The notes: generated by a model from the letters alone, not told the origin. A stretch of 64,000 nucleotides of DNA from an uncultured Flavobacteriaceae bacterium (GCA_905181625.1 CAJIYJ010000004.1:1-64000), one strand, 5' to 3'. Counted from the first letter of the stretch, positions 1-8,093 are shown. Numbers and translations are program-made.

Positions 1-1
1 C

Positions 2-727
2 TCATTACCTGAAAATGGATTTTTATCTGAAAATGGTACTATAGTTACAGCAGATCAGTTACCTAAAGATTTAGGAGAAACAAATAAAATTATTTATAAA
101 AGTAATTCGGACTATCTAACTTCAGATAGCTTTAATTTTAATGTAAATGATGTAAAATCTGATGGTGATATTCCAGCAAAAGTATCAATAACTATAACAG
201 GAGTGAATGATGCGCCACTTTCATTAAATATATCTGCCGCTACAATTACAAACACCAACACGATCATTCCTTTAATTGGAAAAGATGTTGATTTTGATAA
301 GTTAACCTACATTGTTATAGCCTTGCCAGAAAACGGACAATTAAAAGTTGGTGAGACTGTTATAGAAGAAGCTGATTTGCCAAAAACTTTAACTCAGAAT
401 GAACTTACATACGTTCCAAACTCTGATTATAAAGGATCGGATACATTCCCTTATAAAGTGAATGATAGTATTCTTGACTCTGAGGATTCTAAAGTGACTA
501 TTACAATTTCTGAAGGATACTTAGATACTCAAACTAAACTAGGATTAGATTTAGATGGTCAGGCTAATGATTACCAAGGTCAGAGTATTGCCTTTAATGA
601 AGATGCTACTATTATGGCTGTAGGTGCGCTAGTGAGCACGACAACAAGAAAGGAACCGTTAGGGTTTATGAGATGGATTTACGTGCTCAATGAATGGACT
701 CAATTAGGTAGTAGATGTGGATGGTAA
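2..727 (+). CDS. Adhesin fragment 1: cadherin-like repeats, 5' partial
   Basis: The frame is open from base 2, so the gene begins before the window. Residues read SLPENGFLSENG, then TSDSFNFNVND and ITGVNDAP, the beta-sandwich rhythm of cadherin-like/VCBS tandem domains found in secreted adhesins. A second domain ends with GSDTFPYKVND. After about base 630 the frame no longer matches the family: the expected GHDNNKGTVRVYE-type propeller motif is readable in another frame, so the last 30 or so residues and the stop at 725-727 are probably a frameshift product. An internal ATG at 203 is not the real start. Confidence 0.6.
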   Translation, partial: SLPENGFLSENGTIVTADQLPKDLGETNKIIYKSNSDYLTSDSFNFNVNDVKSDGDIPAKVSITITGVNDAPLSLNISAATITNTNTIIPLIGKDVDFDKLTYIVIALPENGQLKVGETVIEEADLPKTLTQNELTYVPNSDYKGSDTFPYKVNDSILDSEDSKVTITISEGYLDTQTKLGLDLDGQANDYQGQSIAFNEDATIMAVGALVSTTTRKEPLGFMRWIYVLNEWTQLGSRCGW

Positions 728-905
728 AGAGGTTAATGACAGCCAAGGCTTCTCTGTCTCTCTGTCTGCTGATGGGCTATACTTTAGCAGTAGGAGCAAC
801 GGGTCACGACAGTTTTAATACAGGTGCGGTTCGTAGCTTATAACTACTCTGGTACTTCTTCATGGTCTCAAATAGGGTCCGACCTAGAGGGTACGGATAG
901 TTTAG

Positions 906-2189
906 ATGATTCTCAAGGAAGTTCTGTGTCCTTGTCTAAGGACGGGGACCACTCTTGCTGTTGGAGCCTATGGTCACAACAACAACAAAGGAAAGGTAAG
1001 AATTTATAATATAGAGGCTGAAAAATCAGGATCAGCCAATAGAGGAACTGTTACTTTAAACAGTCAAAGTAGTAATTGGACTCAGATAGGAAATGATATT
1101 GATGGTTCTGGCAGCAGTTCTGATTCTTCTGGCGAGAGGTGGTCTTCCACTTTAGATGGAGAAGCTGGTGATAAACAAGGCTACTCTGTATCGATATCTA
1201 GTGATGGAATTACCTTAGCGGTTGGTGCTTTAGGACATGATAATAATAAAGGGACTATTAGAGCTTATAGTCTGGTTAATGATGCGCCAGAAGCTATAGC
1301 CCAATCTGTGACTGTTGATGAACAAACTGCTATAGATGTCACTTTATCTGCTACCGATTCTGATCCAAACACTAGTTTTGTATATAAAATAATTACTTTA
1401 CCTATTGATGGTGAATTAAGTGAAAATGGTATAATAATTAATAGTGAAAACCTTCCAAAAACAACAACAAGTGCTGATGTTGTTTATGTCAGTACATCGG
1501 ATATAGCGACAAGTGACAGCTTTACTTTTAAAGTGAATGATGGAACAGATGATAGTACGGCTGCTACAGTAAGTCTTGCTATTACTGGGGTGAATGACGT
1601 GCCAGTTGCTACGGCTCAGACAGATGTAGCGGCTACAGAACAAACTGCGGTTACAATCACATTAGCTGGGACAGACGCAGATGGTACTGCCCCATCAGTT
1701 TATAAAATAATAAGTCTTCCTACTAGTGGAATACTTAGTGACAACGGAACAGTAATTGCCTCTGGAGACCTGCCTAAAACTACTACCGCAGCCAATGTGG
1801 TCTACACTAGTAATTCGGATACTGCAACTAGTGACAGCTTTACTTTTAAAGTGAATGATGGAACAGATGATAGTACGGCTGCTACAGTAAGTCTTGCTAT
1901 TACTGGGGTGAATGACGTGCCAGTTGCTACGGCTCAGACAGATGTGGCGGCTACAGAACAAACTGCGGTTACAATCACATTAGCTGGGACAGACGCAGAT
2001 GGTACTGCCCCATCAGTTTATAAAATAATAAGTCTTCCTACTAGTGGAATACTTAGTGACAACGGAACAGTAATTGCCTCTGGAGACCTGCCTAAAACTA
2101 CTACCGCAGCCAATGTGGTCTACACTAGTAATTCGGATACTGCAACTAGTGACAGCTTTACTTTTAAAGTGAATGATGGAACTAGTTGA
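906..2189 (+). CDS. Adhesin fragment 2: propeller-like and cadherin-like tandem repeats
   Basis: The family-like reading in this frame begins around base 950 (TLAVGAYGHNNNKGKVRIYN); the ATG at 906 is out of frame with the preceding repeat, whose correct reading (SWSQIGSDLEGTDSLDDSQGSS) lies in the 824-950 frame. The fragment has two propeller-like repeats to about 1260, then three cadherin-like repeats starting at VNDAP/VNDVPVATAQ. The last two are almost identical at DNA level. It stops at 2187-2189 (TGA followed by TAG), where the sister repeat reads GTDDST; one extra A explains the break. No signal peptide and no sorting signal are present in the piece, consistent with a middle segment of one larger protein. 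Confidence 0.6.
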   Translation: MILKEVLCPCLRTGTTLAVGAYGHNNNKGKVRIYNIEAEKSGSANRGTVTLNSQSSNWTQIGNDIDGSGSSSDSSGERWSSTLDGEAGDKQGYSVSISSDGITLAVGALGHDNNKGTIRAYSLVNDAPEAIAQSVTVDEQTAIDVTLSATDSDPNTSFVYKIITLPIDGELSENGIIINSENLPKTTTSADVVYVSTSDIATSDSFTFKVNDGTDDSTAATVSLAITGVNDVPVATAQTDVAATEQTAVTITLAGTDADGTAPSVYKIISLPTSGILSDNGTVIASGDLPKTTTAANVVYTSNSDTATSDSFTFKVNDGTDDSTAATVSLAITGVNDVPVATAQTDVAATEQTAVTITLAGTDADGTAPSVYKIISLPTSGILSDNGTVIASGDLPKTTTAANVVYTSNSDTATSDSFTFKVNDGTS

Positions 2190-2345
2190 TAGTACGGCTG
2201 CTACAGTAAGTCATTGCTATTACTGGGGTGAATGACGTGCCAGTTGCTACGGCTCAGACAGATGTGGCGGCTACAGAACAAACTGCGGTTACAATCACAT
2301 TAGCTGGGACAGACGCAGATGGTACTGCCCCATCAGTTTATAAAA
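1591..2345 (+). repeat. 318-bp tandem repeat of cadherin-like domain
   Basis: Unit A is 1591-1908, unit B 1909-2228 and a partial unit C runs 2229-2345. A and B are nearly identical at DNA level (one visible substitution near 1627/1945) apart from two extra A bases in B around 2185 and 2213, which make B 320 bp instead of 318. Unit C matches A up to base 2345, then jumps to sequence resembling the older repeat at about 1457, losing 63 bp (21 codons). The period of 106 residues fits one cadherin-like domain. Confidence 0.85.
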
Positions 2346-2551
2346 TAATAAAAACAACAACAAGTGCTGATGTTGTTTATGTCAGTACATCGGATACTGC
2401 GACAAGTGATAGTTTTACATTTAAAGTCAATGATGGCACTGTTGATTCTGAAGCGTCCACAATCAGTATTGCCATTACAGCAGTGAACGATATTCCAGTT
2501 GCTACAGCTCAGACAGATGTACACTATCAGAACAATAGCTGTTATACTTAG
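2228..2551 (+). CDS. Adhesin fragment 3: chimeric cadherin-like repeats
   Basis: This fragment starts in unit C of the tandem repeat (VNDVPVATAQTDVAATEQ) and continues into a sister domain (TSDSFTFKVNDGTVDSEAS). Between the two the segment equivalent to SLPTSGILSDNGTVIASGDLP is missing, so the domain is short by about 21 residues but stays in frame. After NDIPVATAQTDV the frame is lost (HYQNNSCYT and stop); the expected continuation resumes one frame away as LAGTDVDAD. There is no real start codon context: the ATG is at the same internal position as in the other repeats. Confidence 0.5.
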   Translation: MNDVPVATAQTDVAATEQTAVTITLAGTDADGTAPSVYKIIKTTTSADVVYVSTSDTATSDSFTFKVNDGTVDSEASTISIAITAVNDIPVATAQTDVHYQNNSCYT

Positions 2552-3085
2552 CTGGAACTGATGTTGATGCAGACTGCTTTAACTTTTGCTATTGTCACTT
2601 CTCCAACTAATGGAACAATTACTTTAGACAGTGATAAAGTAACTTATATCCAACTACTGGTTATTTTGGATCGGATAGTTTTACTTTTAAAGCTAATGAT
2701 GGGAATTTAGACAGTGAAAATGGAACCATCTCTATTGCTGTAACAAGCAATGATTTTGATGAGGATGGTATTTTAAATGATGATGATAAATGTCCAGATA
2801 CTCCGCCTGATTCGAAAGTTAATAAAGGTTGTGGTTTTAATTTACCATTAACAACAACAAAGTTTCAGTTACTAGTGCGAGTTGTATTGGCACTACTGAT
2901 GGTTCTATAGGACTTAGTATAGAGGATGCTTCTTTTGATTACAGTATTACTGTTACTGGCAAAGATCGATCCTATTAGTTATAACAGGGGAGAACAAGAC
3001 TGCTTCAGTTTCGGGTCTTGCTAAAGGCACTTATAGTGTTTGCTTTAAGGTAACTGGTCAAGACGCTTACGAGCAATGTTTTGAA

Positions 3086-3565
3086 GTGGTTATAGGAGAA
3101 CCTAAAGCCTTATCTGCCTTTATAGATGTAGATAATGATAACAGAACCACCAGTATTCAACTAGCAGGCTCTAGTACTTATAATGTAGAAATTAATGGAG
3201 AGAGATTTGAGGTGAAGGGTGATAACTTCTCGGCTAATCTTTCAACAGGACTTAATATTATTAAAGTCTCAACGAATCTAGACTGTCAAGGTGTGATAGA
3301 GAAAGAAGTGTTTATCTCGGAAGACATTATGTATTACCCTAACCCAACCCAAAAGGATGTAAACGTTCATGTCTCGGGTGAGGATACTAGAGTAATGGTT
3401 AGCGTGTTTAGTGAGAAGGGTGACCTTATCTATTCAAAAGAACAGCAAATACAGGACTTCTCTAGAAAAACACACATTGATCTTTCACTGCAGATTACAG
3501 GAACTTACATTGTAGTTATGGAAGGAAAGACTGTTAGAAAAACCTTTAAAATCGTAAAAAGATGA
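3086..3565 (+). CDS. Adhesin fragment 4: C-terminal segment with T9SS type A sorting domain
   Basis: The frame is open from about 2972 (ITGENKTASVSGLAKGTYSVC) although the first listed start is a GTG at 3086. The segment contains the SprB/hyalin-like motif YEQCFEVVIGEPKAL, a second short repeat (STYNVEINGERFEV), and from about 3330 a typical type IX sorting domain: YYPNPTQKDVNVHV, then VSVFSEKGDLIYS, and the terminal TGTYIVVMEGKTVRKTFKIVKR-like strand. Known function of this domain: recognition by the Por/Spr secretion apparatus and cleavage at the outer membrane. Its stop overlaps the start of the next gene as ATGA. Confidence 0.75.
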   Translation: MVIGEPKALSAFIDVDNDNRTTSIQLAGSSTYNVEINGERFEVKGDNFSANLSTGLNIIKVSTNLDCQGVIEKEVFISEDIMYYPNPTQKDVNVHVSGEDTRVMVSVFSEKGDLIYSKEQQIQDFSRKTHIDLSLQITGTYIVVMEGKTVRKTFKIVKR

Positions 3566-4305
3566 GATACCCTATATTAAAATACTTTAGTTTTCTTTTT
3601 ACTTTGACTCTTATAAGCTGCGGTGGTGGCGGAGGAGATGATGGCGGCGGCTCTGGCGGCGGAGGCGGTGGTAATGTAATCAACCCACCAGGAAAATCAA
3701 CACTAACAGCACCTGCTAACAACAAGACTTGTGAGACTGGAACCAGTGTTTCTGACACTCAGAGTGAAGTCACTTTTACTTGGGGAGCTTCAGCAGATAC
3801 TAACACTTATGACCTTAGAATAACTAATCTAAACACTAGTGTAGCTATAAATAAAACAGGGGTCTCAACAACCACCACTAAATCAACTTTAGATAAAGGC
3901 GTTCCATACTCATGGTACATTACTTCAAAAAGCACAGCTAGCACAACAACCACTAAAAGTGATACGTGGAAGTTTTATTTAGCAGGCACAGGGGTTGTTA
4001 ATTACGCTCCTTTCCCTGCAGATCTTAAAACACCAGCTTCGGGATCCACAGTCACTAGAGATGGTGATGGTAAGGTAGCCTTCACTTGGGATGGTAGTGA
4101 TCCAGATACAGGTGATACTCTTAAGTACACACTTTATGTAGACACTACAGATGGGAAACAAACACCACCTGCAGCACAGACAGACTTAACAGAAAAGACG
4201 GCTAGTGTCGCTTTAGAAGCAGCCACCACCTATTACTGGAGAGTGAAGACATCTGATGGAATAAACTCGAGTTATTCTATTGTTTATTCTTTTAAGACAC
4301 AGTAA
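3562..4305 (+). CDS. Gly-rich surface lipoprotein with two fibronectin III-like domains
   Basis: This 247-residue protein has an N-terminal hydrophobic signal ending in a lipobox (LISC, Cys at about residue 20), followed directly by an extreme glycine/aspartate linker (GGGGGDDGGGSGGGG). Two fibronectin III-like beta-sandwich domains follow, about residues 45-140 (LTAPANNKTCETG, FTWGASADTNTYDLRI) and 150-247 (LKTPASGSTV, FTWDGSDPDTGDTLKYTLYV, TTYYWRVKTSDG). The acidic Gly linker after the lipid-anchored Cys resembles lipoprotein export signals that place Bacteroidota lipoproteins on the cell surface; that is inference. The start ATG overlaps the stop of the T9SS adhesin by four bases, so the two are probably cotranslated and may act together. 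Exact ligand unknown. Confidence 0.7.
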   Translation: MRYPILKYFSFLFTLTLISCGGGGGDDGGGSGGGGGGNVINPPGKSTLTAPANNKTCETGTSVSDTQSEVTFTWGASADTNTYDLRITNLNTSVAINKTGVSTTTTKSTLDKGVPYSWYITSKSTASTTTTKSDTWKFYLAGTGVVNYAPFPADLKTPASGSTVTRDGDGKVAFTWDGSDPDTGDTLKYTLYVDTTDGKQTPPAAQTDLTEKTASVALEAATTYYWRVKTSDGINSSYSIVYSFKTQ

Positions 4306-4458
4306 GGTTTAGTATTATACATACTTATACAAACACCTCCCGTCAAAAGAAAACCGATATTATTTGAGTAGGGTAGTACCAATTAAAAATTACTATTGAG
4401 ATTTTTTGGGTTTTTAGTAGTAGCTGGCCGTACAATAATCGTACAAGTTTTAAAAAGA

Positions 4459-4497
4459 AAAACCCTAATCACTTGTTTATAAAGTAGTTAGGGTTTT
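4459..4497. terminator. Bidirectional intrinsic terminator-like hairpin
   Basis: Arms 4459-4468 (AAAACCCTAA) and 4488-4497 (TTAGGGTTTT) are perfect inverted repeats, with an inner ACTT/AAGT pair at 4471-4474 and 4482-4485. The A and T flanks give a U-tract on either strand. It lies between the lipoprotein (plus) and tRNA-Ser (minus), so it may end both. Just upstream (about 4429-4449) the heptamer CGTACAA occurs twice with a 12-base period; nothing else is recognisable in 4306-4458. Confidence 0.6.
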
Positions 4498-4503
4498 ACT
4501 AAG

Positions 4504-4588
4504 CGGAGAAGAAGGGATTCGAACCCCTGGTACCTTGCAGTACGCTAGTTTTCAAGACTAGTGCATTCGACCACTCTGCCACTTCTCC
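4504..4588 (-). tRNA. tRNA-Ser (anticodon UGA)
   Basis: The minus strand folds as a class II (long variable arm) tRNA: acceptor GGAGAAG (4582-4588) pairs with CTTCTCC (complement of 4505-4511), discriminator G at 4504, T arm GGTTCGAATCC, anticodon arm CTAGT-CTTGAAA-ACTAG with UGA anticodon. The long variable arm and G73 discriminator are tRNA-Ser identity features. The CCA end is not encoded. It reads UCN serine codons. Confidence 0.95.
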
Positions 4589-4597
4589 AATCGGCTG

Positions 4598-4628
4598 CAA
4601 ATATAACTTCCTTTTTATTTTGTACCAA
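4598..4628 (-). promoter_or_regulatory. Promoter of tRNA-Ser (Bacteroidota -33/-7 type)
   Basis: On the minus strand a TTG (complement of 4626-4628) is followed after 20 bases by TATATTTG (complement of 4598-4605), matching the Bacteroidota consensus TTG-N19-21-TAnnTTTG. The -7 box ends nine bases before the tRNA 5' end, so transcription would start almost at the mature end. Confidence 0.7.
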
Positions 4629-4674
4629 TTTTATTTAACAAATTATATAAATACATTTTTACTACATTTGAAAT

Positions 4675-5490
4675 ATGTTTGATTTTGACCTGTCATCACT
4701 GACTTATCCACTACTTATTTTTGTTGGTTTTATCGCAGGTTTTATGAATACTATGGCTGGTGGCGGTTCCTTATTAACACTTCCATTACTTATTTTTATG
4801 GGATTACCTGCAGCGGTTGCTAATGGAACCAATAGAGTAGCAATTTTAATGTCTACATCTTCTGCAACTCTAGGGTTTAAGAGTAAAAATGTATCCACCT
4901 TTCCTTTTAATATTTATTTAGGTATCTCAGGTTTATTAGGAGCTTTTATTGGAGCTAAAATTGCTATAGAGATTGATGGAGGTTTGTTTAATAAGATATT
5001 AGCAGTTATAATGATTGTAGTAGTTGGCTTAATAGTTCTTAAGCCTAACATCAAACAAAACGACCTTATTGAACGACTTACTGGAAAACACCTTATAATT
5101 TCTATTATTGCATTTTTTTTTATTGGTATTTATGGTGGGTTTATAAATGCTGGTATTGGTTTTGTTATTATGTTATTCCTTCACTACTACAATAGATTGA
5201 ATTTAGTGAAAGTTAATTCAGCTAAAGTCGTTATAGTGATGATATATACATCAGCTGCTTTGCTTACTTTTGCATTAGCGGGAAAAGTTAATTGGACCTA
5301 TGGTTTATTTTTAGCTTTAGGGAACATTTTAGGAGGATGGACATCAAGTAGATGGTCCGTTAAAAAGGGAGAGAGTTCAATTAAGTTTTTTTTAATTGTG
5401 ATGGTTATATTAATGTCAATTAAACTTTTATTTCCCGAATCAATAAATGAAATTTATGAATTTATAATTCGTAAGTTTTTTAGTAATTAA
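4675..5490 (+). CDS. TauE/SafE family sulfite/organosulfonate exporter-like membrane protein
   Basis: This 271-residue inner-membrane protein consists almost entirely of hydrophobic segments, about seven to eight helices. It contains the family's two related halves, each with a glycine-rich loop: [15 protein letters not shown] (about 26-40) followed by [12 protein letters not shown], and [13 protein letters not shown] (about 152-164) followed by VNSAKVV. Family members export sulfite, sulfoacetate or related anions, but the substrate varies and cannot be assigned here. A TACATTTG box at 4663-4670 lies only four bases before the ATG, so the mRNA could be nearly leaderless. The 3' end overlaps ribBA (opposite strand) by 11 bases. 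Confidence 0.85.
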   Translation: MFDFDLSSLTYPLLIFVGFIAGFMNTMAGGGSLLTLPLLIFMGLPAAVANGTNRVAILMSTSSATLGFKSKNVSTFPFNIYLGISGLLGAFIGAKIAIEIDGGLFNKILAVIMIVVVGLIVLKPNIKQNDLIERLTGKHLIISIIAFFFIGIYGGFINAGIGFVIMLFLHYYNRLNLVKVNSAKVVIVMIYTSAALLTFALAGKVNWTYGLFLALGNILGGWTSSRWSVKKGESSIKFFLIVMVILMSIKLLFPESINEIYEFIIRKFFSN

Positions 5491-6613
5491 TATATTCTAC
5501 TATTTCTAAGCCATAACCAATCATTCCAACTCTTTTTATTTGATTACTATTTGTAATAAGTTGAATTTTACTGATTTTTAAATCATGTAATATTTGAGCA
5601 CCTATTCCAAAATCTTTTTCATCCATCTGTAGGGGAGGTGATTTTATTTTATTTTTAGACTGCATTGACTTTAACTTTTTTAATCTGAATAAAATATTTT
5701 CAGGGTTAGGTGTCTGATTTATAAAAACAATCACTCCATTTTTATTTGAATTAATTTTTTTGAAAATATTTTCAAGTGTTTTGTCTGAATCTGAAGTTAA
5801 TGAAGTTAATAAGTCATTATTTGTTATCGATGAGTTTATTCTTACATGAACAGGTTCGTCTTCCTCCCAATCTCCTTTAATCAATGCTAAATGAACTTGG
5901 TTGTTATTTGTTTGTTGAAAAGCATGCAACCTAAACTCTCCAAATCTAGTATTAAAATCAAAACACTCTTTTTTAGAAATTAAACTGTCATGTTTCATCC
6001 TAAATGCAACTAAATCTTCTATAGAAACAACTTTTAAATCAAGTTTTTCAGCAACTATTATAAGATCTGGTAATCTAGCCATAGAGCCATCTTCGGTCAT
6101 GATTTCACATATTACTCCAGCAGGCGAATAACCGGCTAATCTTGCAAAATCAATAGCAGCTTCTGTATGACCTGTTCTTCTAAGTACTCCTCCATCTTTA
6201 GCAATTAACGGAAATATATGACCTGGCCTTGCTAAATCATCTCCTTTTGTATTATTATCTACTATAGCTTTAATCGTTTTTGATCTATCCAAAGCGGATA
6301 TTCCAGATGTTACTCCATTCCCTTTTAGATCAACAGAAACAGTAAATGCAGTGTCCATTGGATCAGTGTTGTTTGAGACCATAGGGCTCAAATTAAGTAT
6401 CTTAGACCTACTTTCCGTCAGGGGAACACATATCAACCCTCTTCCATGTTTGGCCATGAAATTTATTATTTCTGGAGTAACTAAATCTGCAGCACAAATA
6501 AAGTCCCCTTCATTTTCTCTATTTTCATCATCAACTACTATAATTACTTTTCCAGCTTTTATATCATCAATTGCTTCTTGAATAGTGTTTAGTTTTATTA
6601 TACTTTTTTTCAT
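5480..6613 (-). CDS. ribBA: 3,4-dihydroxy-2-butanone-4-phosphate synthase fused to degenerate GTP cyclohydrolase II-like domain
   Basis: Residues about 9-205 are a full RibB domain, which makes L-3,4-dihydroxy-2-butanone 4-phosphate from ribulose 5-phosphate for riboflavin synthesis. Its signature residues are present: DDENRENEGDF (28-38), ARPGHIFPL, RTGHTEAAIDFARLAG and the C-terminal CEIM. The remaining 170 residues align to GTP cyclohydrolase II (ends KDFGIGAQILHDL...GLEIVEYI) but lack the three zinc-binding cysteines and the CLTGD...RCDCG motif, so the GTP cyclohydrolase activity should be absent and must come from another gene. It is the last gene of the ftsK-lolA-lptG-ribBA run, 25 bases after lptG. 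Assignment of the RibB activity is firm. Confidence 0.92.
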   Translation of the reverse strand: MKKSIIKLNTIQEAIDDIKAGKVIIVVDDENRENEGDFICAADLVTPEIINFMAKHGRGLICVPLTESRSKILNLSPMVSNNTDPMDTAFTVSVDLKGNGVTSGISALDRSKTIKAIVDNNTKGDDLARPGHIFPLIAKDGGVLRRTGHTEAAIDFARLAGYSPAGVICEIMTEDGSMARLPDLIIVAEKLDLKVVSIEDLVAFRMKHDSLISKKECFDFNTRFGEFRLHAFQQTNNNQVHLALIKGDWEEDEPVHVRINSSITNNDLLTSLTSDSDKTLENIFKKINSNKNGVIVFINQTPNPENILFRLKKLKSMQSKNKIKSPPLQMDEKDFGIGAQILHDLKISKIQLITNSNQIKRVGMIGYGLEIVEYINY

Positions 6614-6638
6614 TGATTTTTTTTAAATATAAGATGTT

Positions 6639-8090
6639 TTAAGCTTTTCTAAAAGATAAAATTTTGTTTATAAAAACATTAATTGGATAAGTTATTTTAT
6701 CAAAATTAAATATTGATTTATCTAAAGATGCTCTCCAAATCAAATACAATCCTAATGGTAACATTATTAAATTTGGAAGCCAGCTAGCAATTAATGGGTC
6801 TAAGCTTCCATCTTCAGCTGAATTTCTACTAAAAGTACCTATAAAATGATAACTTAAAAAAAGTATTAGGGATACAACCATAGGAAGACCGAAACCACCT
6901 TTTCTTATTATTGCACCAATCGGTGCACCTACAAAAAAAAGTATAATTGAAGTTAATGCTAACGCATATTTATCAAATAGGTTTGATTTGTGTAGGTTAA
7001 TTATTTTTTCTTTAATAAAAAAAGTATTTTTCTGGTTAATTAGAACTTGTTTTTGACCTTTTATAACATTTAAAGCCGCATTTATAATTGAAACCTGTAT
7101 GTCTTTAGGATAATCATTTAAATGATTTCTGTAGCTTGTAAACAGAACCTTTCCTTTGTTTTTATTATCCATTCTAATATTGTTTTGAAAATTAGAAATT
7201 CCTGTACGCGTATAGAAGTTTTTCCCAAAATTCTCATATCTAAAATCTAATTTGTTAGACAAAGAGTCTATGCTAAATTTTAGCTGAGAAACACTTTGCA
7301 TCCTATAAGTATTACTATATTTTTCTTCGTCAAAATCAACATTATTAAAATCTCTCAAATCAATATTCATTATATATTTTTCAAAAGAAACATAAGTATG
7401 AGGAACGAATTGCTTGCTGTTTGGCTTTGTACTTTCAATTTCTTGATATCTTTTTCCGTTTTTTAATATTAACTGTAATATTTCATCAGTTTCTCTACTA
7501 ATTAGCTCACCGCTTTCTGCCTTAATAACTAAAGTGTTTTTTGAATTAAAATTATTTTTATGAATTATCACATCTTCTAAAAGTGTATTGTTTGGGCCGT
7601 ACTTTCTGCCTACTTTAATATTCATTAGGTTTATATCATTAAAAACACCTTCAGTAATTGCGAGTGCCGGCTTTAGCTTAGCTAAGTTCTTTCTTAAATT
7701 ATAGGATTTAAATTCAGCAAATGGTATTAAAGTATTTGCTATAAAAAACATTCCAACAGAAAGTATTAAGTTAAATACTACAATACCTCTCATAGAACGA
7801 AAGAGTGACATTCCAGATGATTTAATTGCCGCTAACTCATATTGTTCTGAGAGATTTCCAAAAGTCATTATAGAGGCTAAAAGAACGGTTAAAGGGATTA
7901 CTAATGGAAGTAATTTAGGTGAATAGAATAATAGAAATTTAAATATAATTTCAAAATCAATTTCTTTTCCTGCTAAATCATCAATAAAAACCCAAATAAT
8001 TTGAATTAGAAAAATAAACATCAATATAAAAAAGAAACTAAAAAATATTTTTAAATAAGATGTAAGTATATACTTGTCAAGAATCTTCAT
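6639..8090 (-). CDS. lptG: LptF/LptG family permease (LPS transport)
   Basis: This 483-residue protein has the YjgP/YjgQ architecture: three N-terminal membrane helices (about 11-35, 55-80, 100-125), a long periplasmic domain, and three C-terminal helices (from about 370). The N-terminus MKILDKYILTSYLKIF is typical of the family (IL.RYILR.F). Family members form the inner-membrane LptFG pair that, with the LptB ATPase, extracts LPS and feeds the periplasmic bridge. Bacteroidota often carry more than one paralog, so calling it LptG rather than LptF is a guess. It starts three bases after the lolA stop and lies in an operon with lolA, another envelope transport gene. Confidence 0.88.
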   Translation of the reverse strand: MKILDKYILTSYLKIFFSFFFILMFIFLIQIIWVFIDDLAGKEIDFEIIFKFLLFYSPKLLPLVIPLTVLLASIMTFGNLSEQYELAAIKSSGMSLFRSMRGIVVFNLILSVGMFFIANTLIPFAEFKSYNLRKNLAKLKPALAITEGVFNDINLMNIKVGRKYGPNNTLLEDVIIHKNNFNSKNTLVIKAESGELISRETDEILQLILKNGKRYQEIESTKPNSKQFVPHTYVSFEKYIMNIDLRDFNNVDFDEEKYSNTYRMQSVSQLKFSIDSLSNKLDFRYENFGKNFYTRTGISNFQNNIRMDNKNKGKVLFTSYRNHLNDYPKDIQVSIINAALNVIKGQKQVLINQKNTFFIKEKIINLHKSNLFDKYALALTSIILFFVGAPIGAIIRKGGFGLPMVVSLILFLSYHFIGTFSRNSAEDGSLDPLIASWLPNLIMLPLGLYLIWRASLDKSIFNFDKITYPINVFINKILSFRKA

Positions 8091-8093
8091 TTA

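Larger units (their letters stand above)
2..3565 (+). pseudogene. Frameshifted T9SS-secreted repeat protein (adhesin-like), 5' end outside window
   Basis: One long plus-strand coding region can be followed through changing frames from the window edge to a stop at 3563-3565. In order it shows cadherin-like/VCBS-type repeats, a block of beta-propeller-like repeats (motifs like LAVGA.GHDNNKG and WTQIG.DIDG), more cadherin-like repeats with SDSFTFKVNDGT, a thrombospondin type-3-like acidic piece (DEDGILNDDDKCPDTPP) near 2760-2840, hyalin/SprB-like repeats, and a C-terminal type IX secretion sorting domain beginning YYPNPTQKDV. The reading frame breaks near 628, 660-700, 775, 825, 950, 2185, 2213, 2520, 2570, 2650, 2865 and 2970. 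Known family role: large cell-surface or secreted adhesins of gliding/marine flavobacteria. Whether the breaks are real decay or assembly/sequencing error cannot be decided here; two of them are single extra A bases relative to a sister repeat, which favours error. Confidence 0.75.

Noticed and set aside
1591-2345. CRISPR-like array
   Set aside because: The repeats are 318 bp, directly adjacent, coding and without spacers.
1416-2524. Minus-strand ORFs in the repeat region (1416-1643, 1695-1961, 2333-2524)
   Set aside because: They are mirror readings of the tandem cadherin-like repeat, with Ser/Cys-rich low-complexity products and no family similarity.
3546-3758. Proline-rich minus-strand ORF opposite the lipoprotein
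   Set aside because: The proline run is simply the complement of the glycine-rich linker of the lipoprotein.
6614-6638. FMN riboswitch ahead of ribBA
   Set aside because: Only 25 AT-rich bases lie between lptG and ribBA; no room for an aptamer, and the gene is inside an operon.
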